Positions 7,077-15,029 of a stretch of DNA of 21,269 bases are shown piece by piece. The notes under the pieces were generated by a model. It saw only the letters and a program-made list of their open reading frames with translations, was not told the DNA's origin and made no database searches. Location of the stretch: the NCBI GenBank assembly GCA_910588415.1, contig CAJUPK010000007.1, forward strand, positions 1 to 21,269, read 5' to 3'. Made by a program: the position numbers and the translations under genes. This DNA is from an uncultured Oscillospiraceae bacterium (GTDB lineage: Bacteria; Bacillota; Clostridia; Oscillospirales; Acutalibacteraceae). How positions within the stretch are numbered: position 1 is the first letter of the stretch; the number at the start of each line of letters is the position of its first letter.

Positions 7077-8509
7077 ACAGAGAAGAACTTTTCAACGCCA
7101 TTACCAATCTCCGGGATGAGCAGATTGAAGAGGCACAGCCCCGCCTGGGCCTGCGGACCCGGCGGGCCAGGCGTTTCTGGATTCCCGCAGCTGCGGCGCT
7201 GGTGCTTACTGTTGCCCTAGTGGTCCAGGCTGTCCATTCTGTACCCAGGCCGCTGTATACGGGGAATTTGCAGCTGGCGGCAGCCTCTTATCCCCTACGG
7301 GCTAGGGCTGGAGAGGTTGGTGAGACCGCAGAAGGGCTATACGAAGGAAGAAAGGAGGCTGCGGAGGAAGCGTATGGCCAGCTGGCAAGCTTCTGGAACC
7401 AGTCAGCTGCCCAGTTTTTGGAAGGCTCCCAGGACAGGCTGATGTCTCCTGTAAATTTATATCTGTATCTGGGTATGGCGGCGGAGATGACCCAGGGCAG
7501 CTGCCGGAATCAGCTGCTGGACCTGGTGGGCTGCGGCACCATAGAGGAACTGCGGGAGAGCGCTGGCTGGCTGTGGGAGAGCTGCTATCAGCAGGAGGAA
7601 ACCGGCGGCAGGATGCTGCTGGCCAACTCCATCTGGCTGGACAATGACACGGGATTCCATCAGGAGACCCTGGACCTTCTGGCAGAGCACTACTATGCGG
7701 ACAGCTTCCGGGGGGAGATGGGCAGCGAGAGCTATTCCGCCATGCTGTGGGACTGGCTGGACGAAAAGAACGGGGAGGCTCTGGTACACCCGGAGATGGA
7801 GGAGAACGACACCCTGACGCTGGCCAGCGCCCTTACCTTTCAGGCGGACTGGGAGAGGCCCTTTGCTCCGGAGGAGACCACCCAGGGAATCTTCTATACC
7901 CAGGCGGGGGAGGAGAAGCATTGCGACTTTATGAACCAGCGGTCAATAGGCAGCTACTACACCGGACAAGGGTTTGACGCTGCGGAAAAGCCCCTGACAG
8001 GGGGCAGCACCGTCCTCTTTGTGCGTCCAGAGGAGGGAACTGGACTGGACCAGCTGTTGGCCAGCCAGGACTACCGGGCCTTTTTGGAGAGCTATCTGGG
8101 CCAGGGAGCAGGGGCTTCTGGGACAGGCTGGAAAAATACCAGCCAAGCCTGCCTGCGGCTGAGCGTACCCAAATGGGACGGGGAGGAATCCATGGATTAT
8201 ATGGAAGGCCTGCGGGAGCTGGGAGCAACGGAGATGTTTGAGCGGGCAAAGGGCCGCTTTCAGCCATTGACGGAGGAGACTGTGGCTTTTCGAAGTCTGG
8301 CTGAGACTTATCATGTGCGGATGGACGAATGGGGCTGTAATGCACAGGCGGGGCAGGGAAACGGCGTGGGGGCAAGCAGGGAGAGCGCCCTGCCAGAGAA
8401 CCTCCGTGAAGTGGACTTTACGCTGAACAGGCCCTTCCTGTTCGTGGTGGTATCCTCCAAGGGGACCCCGGTGTACATGGGGGGAATCCGGCAGATGGAT
8501 GCTTCCTGA
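7073..8509 (+). CDS. Membrane-anchored serpin, candidate anti-sigma partner
   Basis: A 478-residue single-pass protein. Residues 1-34 are cytoplasmic and charged (MNREELFNAITNLRDE...RTRRARR), 35-55 form a membrane helix, and about 85-475 are a serpin domain outside the cell. Serpin landmarks in order: 'SPVNLYLYLGMAAEMTQGS', 'LLANSIWLDNDTGFH', 'LASALTFQADWERPF', 'LRLSVPKW' and, after the reactive loop, 'DFTLNRPFLFVVV...VYMGG'. The hinge starts at Glu419; counting 17 residues places the scissile bond near Ser435-Arg436. The hinge is small-residue-rich but carries Cys, Asn and Gln at P14, P13 and P11, so inhibitory strength is uncertain. Coupling to the sigma gene and the basic cytoplasmic tail suggest that the tail holds the sigma factor. 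Start: ATG 7073 overlapping the sigma stop; an upstream in-frame ATG at 7022 is less likely. Confidence 0.87.
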   Translation: MNREELFNAITNLRDEQIEEAQPRLGLRTRRARRFWIPAAAALVLTVALVVQAVHSVPRPLYTGNLQLAAASYPLRARAGEVGETAEGLYEGRKEAAEEAYGQLASFWNQSAAQFLEGSQDRLMSPVNLYLYLGMAAEMTQGSCRNQLLDLVGCGTIEELRESAGWLWESCYQQEETGGRMLLANSIWLDNDTGFHQETLDLLAEHYYADSFRGEMGSESYSAMLWDWLDEKNGEALVHPEMEENDTLTLASALTFQADWERPFAPEETTQGIFYTQAGEEKHCDFMNQRSIGSYYTGQGFDAAEKPLTGGSTVLFVRPEEGTGLDQLLASQDYRAFLESYLGQGAGASGTGWKNTSQACLRLSVPKWDGEESMDYMEGLRELGATEMFERAKGRFQPLTEETVAFRSLAETYHVRMDEWGCNAQAGQGNGVGASRESALPENLREVDFTLNRPFLFVVVSSKGTPVYMGGIRQMDAS

Positions 8510-8547
8510 AAAGGAGAGGGACATTCCTGTTTTGTGGCTGGGAGCCA

Positions 8548-8575
8548 TTGACTTTCCCCAGGGATTTGCTATAAT
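8548..8575 (+). promoter_or_regulatory. Promoter of the isomerase-dehydrogenase-ligase operon
   Basis: TTGACT (8548-8553), a 16-base spacer, and a perfect TATAAT (8570-8575) with a TGn extension (8567-8569). It lies in the 116-base gap after the serpin gene, about 50 bases before the next start codon. Confidence 0.8.
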
Positions 8576-8625
8576 GGGATTAAATAGCCATTTGTCCATA
8601 TTGGCATTTTAGAACAGGAGGACCC

Positions 8626-9486
8626 ATGATGAAACATCTGACAATCACCGGCTTTGCCGATGAGATAGCTCCCAGCCTGGACGACCAGCTGGAGGCTTTG
8701 AAGGAATTTGACGTAGGCTATCTGGAGCTTCGTGCCGCTGACGGCGTGAATGTAGCGGACTTCACCCCACAGAAGCTGCGGGAGGTAAAGGAAAAGCTGG
8801 CTGCCGCTGGTGTGCGGGTCTCCTCGGTGGGGTCGCCCATTGGGAAGATTGGCATAGAGGAGGAGTTTGGTCCCCACATGGAGAGGCTGAAGCACTGCTT
8901 GGAAATCCAGAAGGAACTGGGAGCTCCCTATCTGCGGATGTTCAGCTTTTACATGCCCCAGGACAGAAAGCCGGAGGAATTTCGGAGCCCGGTGCTGGAA
9001 CGCCTGCAGGCTATGAAAGAGGAGGCGGCCCGCTGGGAGGCTGTACTGCTCCACGAGAACGAAAAGGGGATCTATGGAGACACGGCTGCCCGCTGCCAGG
9101 ACCTGCTGGGGGAGCTGGCGGGGCCGGAGTTTCAGGCTGTGTTTGACTTTGCCAACTTTGTCGAAGTGGGCCAGTCTACCTGGGAGGCTTATCGACTGCT
9201 GAAGCCCTACATAGAGTATATACACATCAAGGACGCTACAGAGGAGAAGCGGATTGTTCCCGCCGGGCAGGGCGTGGGCCAGGTGAAGGAGATCTTGCGC
9301 GATTTGGTGTCCGGGGGCTGGCAGGGGTATCTGTCTTTAGAGCCCCACCTGACGGACTTTGCCGGACTGGCGGCCCTGGAGCAGAACCCGGAGAAGCGGG
9401 GCTCTGGCCTGACAGGCAAAAACGCCTGGGAGCTGGCATTGAACAGCCTGCGGAAAATCTTGACCGAGCTGGAGGCGGAGGCATGA
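8626..9486 (+). CDS. Sugar phosphate isomerase/epimerase-like TIM-barrel protein
   Basis: A 286-residue protein of the xylose-isomerase-like/AP-endonuclease-2 TIM-barrel family. The four divalent-metal ligands expected at the ends of the barrel strands are visible: Glu144 in LLHENEKG, Asp174 in VFDFANF, His200 in YIHIKDA and Glu239 in LSLEPHL. Members isomerise or epimerise sugars, inositols or 3-keto-sugars, often alongside a Gfo/Idh/MocA dehydrogenase, which is exactly the next gene. AGGAGG at 8616-8621 precedes two adjacent ATG codons (8626 and 8629); the second has the more usual spacing. The stop overlaps the next start by four bases (ATGA). The true sugar substrate cannot be read from the sequence. 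Confidence 0.87.
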   Translation: MMKHLTITGFADEIAPSLDDQLEALKEFDVGYLELRAADGVNVADFTPQKLREVKEKLAAAGVRVSSVGSPIGKIGIEEEFGPHMERLKHCLEIQKELGAPYLRMFSFYMPQDRKPEEFRSPVLERLQAMKEEAARWEAVLLHENEKGIYGDTAARCQDLLGELAGPEFQAVFDFANFVEVGQSTWEAYRLLKPYIEYIHIKDATEEKRIVPAGQGVGQVKEILRDLVSGGWQGYLSLEPHLTDFAGLAALEQNPEKRGSGLTGKNAWELALNSLRKILTELEAEA

Positions 9487-10493
9487 GCGGTACAGAGTGG
9501 AAAAGCGCCATTGTAGGCTGCGGAAGTATCGCCCAGGTTCATGGGGAGGTATTGTCGGAGCTAAAGGGGCTGGGTAAGGCCCGGCCCGTGGCATTTGCGG
9601 ACATCAAGCCGGAGCGTGCCAAGGCCATGGCGGAAAAATATGGCGGCCAGGCTTATGAAAACCTGGAGGAGCTGCTGGACCAGGAGGCCATTGACGTGCT
9701 GCACATCTGCACTCCGCATTTTCTGCATCTGCCGATGGCGCAGGCCGCGGCGGATCGGGGCATTCGGGTGTTTACGGAAAAGCCGCCGGTTATCTCCTAC
9801 GCCCAGTGGGAGGAATTTCAGAACTTGCAGGACCGCACCCAGGTAGGGATCTGTTTTCAAAACCGCTGGAACCCTGCTACCGCCTTTTGCCGGGATTTGC
9901 TGGCAGGGGGGACGCCTGGAGCTTTGCTGGGGGCCAGGGCCTTTGTCACTTGGCGGCGGGACGCGCCCTACTACACGGAAAGCGGCTGGCGGGGCAGCCT
10001 GGCCACTGAAGGAGGCGGGGCACTGATCAACCAGGCCATTCACACCCTGGACCTGCTGGGGCAGTTCATGGGCCGGGGGAAGGTGTTGGGGGCCAGCCTC
10101 TCCAACCGCCACCTGCCGGGGGTGATCGAGGTGGAGGATACTCTGGAGGGAGCCATCCAGTTTCCAACGGGCCGGGGGCTATTTTACGCCACCACAGGTC
10201 ATTGCATGGATGCCCCGGTATTTTTGGAGCTGTGCTGTGAAAAGGCCGTGCTGCGCATAGAGGGAGAAGAGGTCGCTGTACGCTGGCAGGACGGCACGGT
10301 GCAGCGGGAGGACTTCTCCGGCCAGCACCAGCGGCTGGGCAAAAGCTATTGGGGTTCCAGCCACCGGATGTGCATTGAGGCTTTTTATGACAGCCTGCGC
10401 ACAGACGGGGAATTTCCCTGTAATATTGCCGGGGTAAAGGATACGGTAGAGCTGATGCTGGACCTGTACGCCCACGCCCGGGGCGAGGCTTGA
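9483..10493 (+). CDS. Gfo/Idh/MocA-family oxidoreductase
   Basis: A 336-residue NAD(P)-dependent sugar or inositol dehydrogenase. The Rossmann nucleotide-binding motif is VGCGSIAQVH at 11-20, the family motif TEKPP at 98-102, and the C-terminal domain has the GGGALINQAIHTLDLL block in which the His and Asp line the active site. It has no signal peptide and is expected in the cytoplasm. It overlaps the isomerase gene by ATGA, so the two are translationally coupled and probably process the same sugar: oxidation to a keto-sugar followed or preceded by isomerisation. Such pairs occur in inositol, 3-ketoglucoside and glycan pathways; which one applies here is open. Confidence 0.88.
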   Translation: MSGTEWKSAIVGCGSIAQVHGEVLSELKGLGKARPVAFADIKPERAKAMAEKYGGQAYENLEELLDQEAIDVLHICTPHFLHLPMAQAAADRGIRVFTEKPPVISYAQWEEFQNLQDRTQVGICFQNRWNPATAFCRDLLAGGTPGALLGARAFVTWRRDAPYYTESGWRGSLATEGGGALINQAIHTLDLLGQFMGRGKVLGASLSNRHLPGVIEVEDTLEGAIQFPTGRGLFYATTGHCMDAPVFLELCCEKAVLRIEGEEVAVRWQDGTVQREDFSGQHQRLGKSYWGSSHRMCIEAFYDSLRTDGEFPCNIAGVKDTVELMLDLYAHARGEA

Positions 10494-10495
10494 TT

Positions 10496-11902
10496 GTGCG
10501 GGTCAAGCTGGAAGAAATTCGAATATTCTTAAAAAGCTGGAGTGCCTTAGAAGGGGTTACTTTGGCATACAGCCTTCTGGTGCTGACAGTGTTTCTGCTT
10601 AGCTGCGGCCCAGAGGGCTACCGGCATATTATGGAGTGGAAGTTCGGGCTGTTCGCCGGGCTGTGCGGAGGATATATTTTGGTCATGGCCGGTATAGGTC
10701 TGTGGGGTGCGGTAAAAAGGCGGGCCTCTGGGAAAGGTGGGGACGCATGGCCGCCTGCCGCTTTTGCCCTGTGGAAGCGGTCCAGCTGGGTCCAGCGTTT
10801 TGCGGTCCTCTACCTATTGGTTACCTGGGGTTCAGCCCTGTGCTCTCCCTACTGGCCGGAGACGGTGGTAGGGGTCAGCCGTTACGAGGGCGCACTAAGT
10901 ATTACCCTATATGTGGTAAGCTTTCTGCTGGTCTCCATCTATGGACGGGCCAGGCCGGTGCTGCTGTGGACGGGAGGGGTAGTCTTGGCACTGTTTTGTG
11001 GGCTGTGCCTGGTGCAGTTCACAGGAGCCAATCCCTTTGGGTTGTTCCCGGAAGGGTTAAGCTATTTAGACGCTTACAAAGCCTATTCTGGGGCCTATTT
11101 GGGCACCATCGGCAATGTGGACCTGGTGGGGGCCTTTCTCAGCCTGGCAGTCCCCCTTTTGGTTTATGCCCTGCTGCGTTTGCAGAACAGACGGCGGTTT
11201 TGGCTGGTCATCCCCCTGGGACTGTGCCTTTGGGTGCTGATCCGCATGTCAGTAACAGCGGGATTTGTAGGAGTGGGATTAGGCTGTGCGCTGGCTTTTC
11301 CTGTTGCAGGCTTGACAAAAAAAAGGAGCCGTTTGGCTGCCGCTGGCTGTTTATGCGTGCTGGCCCTGCTGGGGCTGGGGACCATCTACTATGTGGACGG
11401 GGGCGGAGAGCTGTTCCACCAGCTGCACCAGATACTTCACGGCCAAATAGAGGACTCCTTTGGCACAGGGCGCGTCTATGTATGGAGACAGGTGCTGCAG
11501 CGGGTTCCGGAACACCCTCTGCTGGGTTTTGGCCCGGATACCATGTGGCATAGTGAAATGGCCTTTCATAATTACAACCCGGTATTGGGGCGGATGGCCA
11601 CATCCCGCATTGACACAGCCCACAACGAATATTTGAATGTGCTGTATCATCAAGGGCTGCTGGGCTTGGGTACATTTTCAGCCATGCTGGCAGCGCTGGC
11701 GGCAGACTGGATAAAAAGCGCGCCGGACAGCCCTGTGGCCGCTATGCTGGGCGCGGGACTGCTGGGGTACTGCGTACAGGCGTTTTTCAGTTTTAGTATG
11801 CCTATTACGGCGCCATTTTTCTGGCTGGCCGCAGGACTGCTGGCTGCCAGTTCCCCAAAGGGGACAGCGCCCAGCGCCAAATTTACGCTTGACAAATCCT
11901 GA
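10496..11902 (+). CDS. O-antigen ligase / polymerase family membrane protein
   Basis: A polytopic membrane protein of about 468 residues with roughly ten hydrophobic segments. The diagnostic part is a large extracytoplasmic loop with GTGRVYVWRQVLQRVPEHPLLG-like sequence (from about residue 323) and AHNEYLNVLYHQGLLGL (His376 region), the Wzy_C/WaaL signature. Family members transfer or polymerise undecaprenyl-linked glycans, or glycosylate surface proteins; in a Gram-positive, capsule or teichoic-type glycan polymerisation is more likely than lipopolysaccharide ligation. A TTG at 10490 opens the frame, but the GTG at 10496 is better placed 7 bases after GAGG, two bases beyond the dehydrogenase stop. 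The gene probably belongs to the same operon. Its last codons contain the -35 box of the pot promoter. Confidence 0.83.
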   Translation: MRVKLEEIRIFLKSWSALEGVTLAYSLLVLTVFLLSCGPEGYRHIMEWKFGLFAGLCGGYILVMAGIGLWGAVKRRASGKGGDAWPPAAFALWKRSSWVQRFAVLYLLVTWGSALCSPYWPETVVGVSRYEGALSITLYVVSFLLVSIYGRARPVLLWTGGVVLALFCGLCLVQFTGANPFGLFPEGLSYLDAYKAYSGAYLGTIGNVDLVGAFLSLAVPLLVYALLRLQNRRRFWLVIPLGLCLWVLIRMSVTAGFVGVGLGCALAFPVAGLTKKRSRLAAAGCLCVLALLGLGTIYYVDGGGELFHQLHQILHGQIEDSFGTGRVYVWRQVLQRVPEHPLLGFGPDTMWHSEMAFHNYNPVLGRMATSRIDTAHNEYLNVLYHQGLLGLGTFSAMLAALAADWIKSAPDSPVAAMLGAGLLGYCVQAFFSFSMPITAPFFWLAAGLLAASSPKGTAPSAKFTLDKS

Positions 11903-11917
11903 GTTTTTTCGTATAGT
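11889..11917 (+). promoter_or_regulatory. Consensus promoter of the pot operon
   Basis: A perfect TTGACA (11889-11894), a 17-base spacer and TATAGT (11912-11917). The -35 box lies inside the last codons of the upstream membrane-protein gene. Transcription would start near 11924, giving a leader of more than 300 bases before potA. Confidence 0.85.
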
Positions 11918-11923
11918 ATGTAC

Positions 11924-12239
11924 ATTGCGTTTGCATCTGAAAAAGGCCGCGCTTTTAGGAGGTCCGCGGCCATAAAAGCGGCCCGGTTTTGCACTGCTCC
12001 GGCCTGTATCTGTCTTAGAGACCGATCGAGGCAGGTAGGACCTTAAATCCTTTGCAGGAGACAGCGCGCTCCACTCCGGGCTGGGTTATGTTGTGAATAA
12101 CGAAAGACACGCAACTAATTTTCAGCGTGACCCTGGGTAAGCGATGGGTGAAAGTCTTAGCGTTCTTTGCAGAATACGCTGGCTTTGTGCCCCTCTGTCA
12201 CTCTGTGTTTCGCTGAACGCAAAGGAGATGCACAGACCT
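11924..12239 (+). promoter_or_regulatory. Long structured leader RNA of potABCD (candidate cis-regulator)
   Basis: No gene is seen here. The first transcribed bases TTGCGTTTG (11925-11933) can pair with TGAACGCAA (12214-12222), which runs into the AAGGAG ribosome binding site of potA, closing the whole leader like the P1 stem of a riboswitch. Inside are: GGCCGCG (11945-11951) with CGCGGCC (11965-11971), competing with a longer fold GCTTTTA/TAAAAGC (11951-11957 with 11973-11979) flanked by GGCC; CTGTCT (12010-12015) with AGACAG (12059-12064); GTTAT/ATAAC (12085-12089 with 12097-12101); and GCGTTCT with AGAA-TA-CGC (12160-12179). Pairings were found by eye without folding energies. I recognise no known riboswitch core. 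An independent small RNA is another possibility. Confidence 0.45.
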
Positions 12240-13406
12240 ATGAACAACACAAGGGAAAGTTCTATCATTTCGCTGAAAGACATCACCGTATCCTATGATG
12301 GTGAGCAGGTACTTTCCAGCTTTGGGCTGGATATCCGCGACGGGGAGTTTATGACCCTGCTGGGCCCCTCCGGCTGCGGGAAAACCACCGTGCTGCGCAC
12401 CATAGGCGGCTTTATCAAGCCGGATGCGGGAGAGGTCTTTTTTTATGGCGAAAACATCACAGCACTGCCGCCCCACAAACGGACCGTAAACACAATTTTC
12501 CAAAAGTACGCGCTGTTTCCCCACTTAAATGTCTACGACAACATTGCCTTTGGGATGCGCCTAAAGGGCAAGCCAGAGAAAGAGGTCAAAAAAACCGTGC
12601 ATGAAATGCTCGCTATGGTAAACCTGACCGGCTATGCCCACCGGGGCGTGGGACAGCTTTCCGGCGGTCAGCAGCAGCGGGTGGCGATGGCCCGGGCATT
12701 GGCCAATGAGCCGAAGGTGCTGCTTCTGGACGAGCCGCTGAGCGCCCTGGACCTGAAGCTGCGCAAAGACATGCAGGTGGAACTGAAAAAGATTCAGCAG
12801 CAGACGGGCATTACCTTCATCTTTGTGACCCACGACCAGGAGGAGGCTCTGTCCATGTCTGACCGGGTTGTGGTGATGGATGGGGGAGTCATCCAGCAGA
12901 TTGGCACTCCCACGGACATCTACAACGAGCCGGAGAACGCCTTTGTGGCGGACTTTATCGGCGAGTCCAACATACTGGATGGGCTGATGCTGGAGGACTA
13001 TTCTGTAAAGTTTGCCGGGCATAAATTCCAGTGTTTGGACAAGGGATTTGGCACCAATACCCCTGTGGATGTGGTCATTCGGCCAGAGGACATTGACGTG
13101 GTACAGGCGGACTCCACCCACATCACGGGGCAGGTCACCCAAGTCACCTTTAAGGGAGTCCACTATGAGATTATTGTGGACGTGGCAGGCTTTAAATGGA
13201 TGATCCAGTCCACGGACTACCGGGCGGTAGGAGACCGCATTGGCCTTTCGCTGACCCCGGATGATATCCATGTAATGGCCAAGTCCGAGTATTCGGGAAT
13301 GTTTGGCGATTACAGCACCTTCTCGGACGAGATGGAAGAGGACATGGCTGCCAGCGAAGAGGCCGCTCCGGCGGGAGAGGAGGCGGGAAATGAAGACGAA
13401 CTCTAA
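12240..13406 (+). CDS. potA: Spermidine/putrescine ABC transporter ATPase PotA
   Basis: The ATP-hydrolysing subunit of a polyamine importer, bound to the cytoplasmic face of PotB/PotC. The 388-residue protein has Walker A GPSGCGKTT (42-50), the Q-loop glutamine (88), signature LSGGQ (140-144), Walker B LLLDEP (161-166) and switch His198, then a C-terminal TOBE-type regulatory domain. It ends in a very acidic tail (EEDMAASEEAAPAGEEAG) that is not needed for the fold and is unusual. Start choice: the ATG at 12240 gives the family-like beginning, though AAGGAG is 12 bases away; another ATG at 12228 abuts that site, and the open frame continues upstream to 12144 through the leader. The end overlaps potB by 17 bases. 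Confidence 0.95.
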   Translation: MNNTRESSIISLKDITVSYDGEQVLSSFGLDIRDGEFMTLLGPSGCGKTTVLRTIGGFIKPDAGEVFFYGENITALPPHKRTVNTIFQKYALFPHLNVYDNIAFGMRLKGKPEKEVKKTVHEMLAMVNLTGYAHRGVGQLSGGQQQRVAMARALANEPKVLLLDEPLSALDLKLRKDMQVELKKIQQQTGITFIFVTHDQEEALSMSDRVVVMDGGVIQQIGTPTDIYNEPENAFVADFIGESNILDGLMLEDYSVKFAGHKFQCLDKGFGTNTPVDVVIRPEDIDVVQADSTHITGQVTQVTFKGVHYEIIVDVAGFKWMIQSTDYRAVGDRIGLSLTPDDIHVMAKSEYSGMFGDYSTFSDEMEEDMAASEEAAPAGEEAGNEDEL

Positions 13407-14217
13407 GCTTCTTTCCGCACCCTATACGGTGTGGATGACGGTGTTTATTGTTGTGCCCATGCTTTTGGTGGCGTTTTTTGCCTTTACAGACAAGTCTGGC
13501 GCTTTTACACTGGACAATATTCTTAGTGTGGGACAGTATTCCAATGTGTTTCTCCGGTCTATATGGCTGGGGGCAGTGGCCACAGGAATTTCTCTGCTGA
13601 TGGGGTACCCGCTGGCCTACATTATTTCCCGGCTGCCTGCCAAGCGGCAGAGCGTGATGGTCATGCTGGTGATGCTGCCCATGTGGATGAACTTTCTTCT
13701 GCGCACCTATGCCTGGATGACCTTACTGGAGGACAACGGACTGATCAACCTGCTGCTTTCCGCTGTGGGTCTGCCCAGAGCCCATATGATCAATACGGCC
13801 GGGGCCGTGGTGCTGGGCATGGTATATAATTACATACCCTACATGATTCTGCCCCTTTACTCGGTGCTGACCAAGATTGACCCCAGCGTGATAGAAGCCG
13901 CCCAGGACCTGGGGGCCAACGACCAAAAAGTGTTCCTGAAGGTGGTGGTGCCTATGAGCATGCCGGGGATTATCTCTGGGGTAACCATGGTGTTTGTGCC
14001 AGCGGTGAGCACCTTTATTATCTCCAAAATGCTGGGGGGCGGGGGGAACCTGCTTATCGGCGACCTGATTGATATGCAGTTTTTAGGCAGTGCCTATAAT
14101 CCCAATTTGGGCTCGGCTATTTCACTGGTGCTGATGGTGATCATTTTGATCTGCATGGGCATTATGAACCAGTTTGATGATGGACAGGAGACTGCGGGAG
14201 GAGGGATGTTGTTATGA
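13390..14217 (+). CDS. potB: Spermidine/putrescine ABC transporter permease PotB
   Basis: First membrane subunit of the polyamine importer, 275 residues, with about six hydrophobic segments (beginning TVWMTVFIVVPMLLVAFFAF). The EAA loop that docks on PotA is EAAQDLGANDQKVFLKVVVP, in the normal place before the last helices. The start at 13390 lies inside the potA coding region and has GAGGAGG about 5 bases upstream; the longer frame from 13303 is just read-through of the potA region. The ATGA overlap with potC shows translational coupling. The C-terminus ends in a short polar, glycine-rich tail. Confidence 0.94.
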   Translation: MKTNSKLLSAPYTVWMTVFIVVPMLLVAFFAFTDKSGAFTLDNILSVGQYSNVFLRSIWLGAVATGISLLMGYPLAYIISRLPAKRQSVMVMLVMLPMWMNFLLRTYAWMTLLEDNGLINLLLSAVGLPRAHMINTAGAVVLGMVYNYIPYMILPLYSVLTKIDPSVIEAAQDLGANDQKVFLKVVVPMSMPGIISGVTMVFVPAVSTFIISKMLGGGGNLLIGDLIDMQFLGSAYNPNLGSAISLVLMVIILICMGIMNQFDDGQETAGGGMLL

Positions 14218-15029
14218 CCAAGGCCATTGGACGAATCTATACATGTTTCATCTTTCTGTTCCTTTATGCGCCCATTCTGGTGCTGATTGTATTCTCCTTC
14301 AACGATACAGAGACAGCCAGCCGCACGATATGGAGCGGTTTTTCCCTGAAGTGGTACGAAAAGCTGTTTGCGGACCGTTTGATTTTGGAGGCCCTGCGCA
14401 ACACCCTGATGATTGCGGTGGCAGCGGCCGTGGTCTCCACGGTACTGGGTACGGTGGCGGCCATTGGCATCAGCTCTATGAAGCGGCTGCCCAAGCGCAT
14501 TATGATGAATATCACCAATTTTCCCATGGTGAACCCAGAGATCGTCACAGGCGTGTCCATGATGCTGCTGTTTGTGTTTGCGGTGGGGCTGTTTGGGGGG
14601 CGCAGTTTGGGCATGGCTTCCATCATCGCGGCCCACATCACTTTTTGCCTGCCCTATGTCATTCTCTCTGTGCTGCCCAAGCTGCGGCAGATGGACCCAG
14701 CCCTCTATGAGGCGGCCCAGGATTTAGGCTGCCCGCCTGTGAAAGCTTTCTTCAAGGTGGTGCTGCCAGAGATTATGCCTGGCATTGTCACGGGGATGAT
14801 TATGGCCTTTACCTTATCCATAGATGATTTTGTCATCAGCTATTTTACCAGCGGCACCACCCAGACTCTGCCTATTTATATCTACTCTATGACCAGAAAG
14901 AGGGTCAGCCCGGAGATTAACGCGCTGTCCACCGTGCTGTTTGTGGTGGTGATGGCCCTGCTGATTGTGGTGAATACCCGCAATGCCAAAGCAAACCGGC
15001 AGATCCAGGAAATGGAGGAGGAATCATGA
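14214..15029 (+). CDS. potC: Spermidine/putrescine ABC transporter permease PotC
   Basis: Second membrane subunit, 271 residues, six predicted helices starting with the family-typical 'FLYAPILVLIVFSFNDT'. The EAA loop reads EAAQDLGCPPVKAFFKVVLP, and the segment LSIDDFVISYFTSG is a conserved PotC/PotI block. It overlaps potB (ATGA at 14214-14217) and is itself overlapped by potD (ATGA at 15026-15029), so subunit amounts are probably tied by coupled translation. The cytoplasmic tail is short and charged. Confidence 0.95.
   Translation: MTKAIGRIYTCFIFLFLYAPILVLIVFSFNDTETASRTIWSGFSLKWYEKLFADRLILEALRNTLMIAVAAAVVSTVLGTVAAIGISSMKRLPKRIMMNITNFPMVNPEIVTGVSMMLLFVFAVGLFGGRSLGMASIIAAHITFCLPYVILSVLPKLRQMDPALYEAAQDLGCPPVKAFFKVVLPEIMPGIVTGMIMAFTLSIDDFVISYFTSGTTQTLPIYIYSMTRKRVSPEINALSTVLFVVVMALLIVVNTRNAKANRQIQEMEEES

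Noticed and set aside
12144..12239. 32-residue N-terminal extension of PotA
   Set aside because: It runs through the structured leader, lacks a ribosome binding site and is absent from the PotA family layout.
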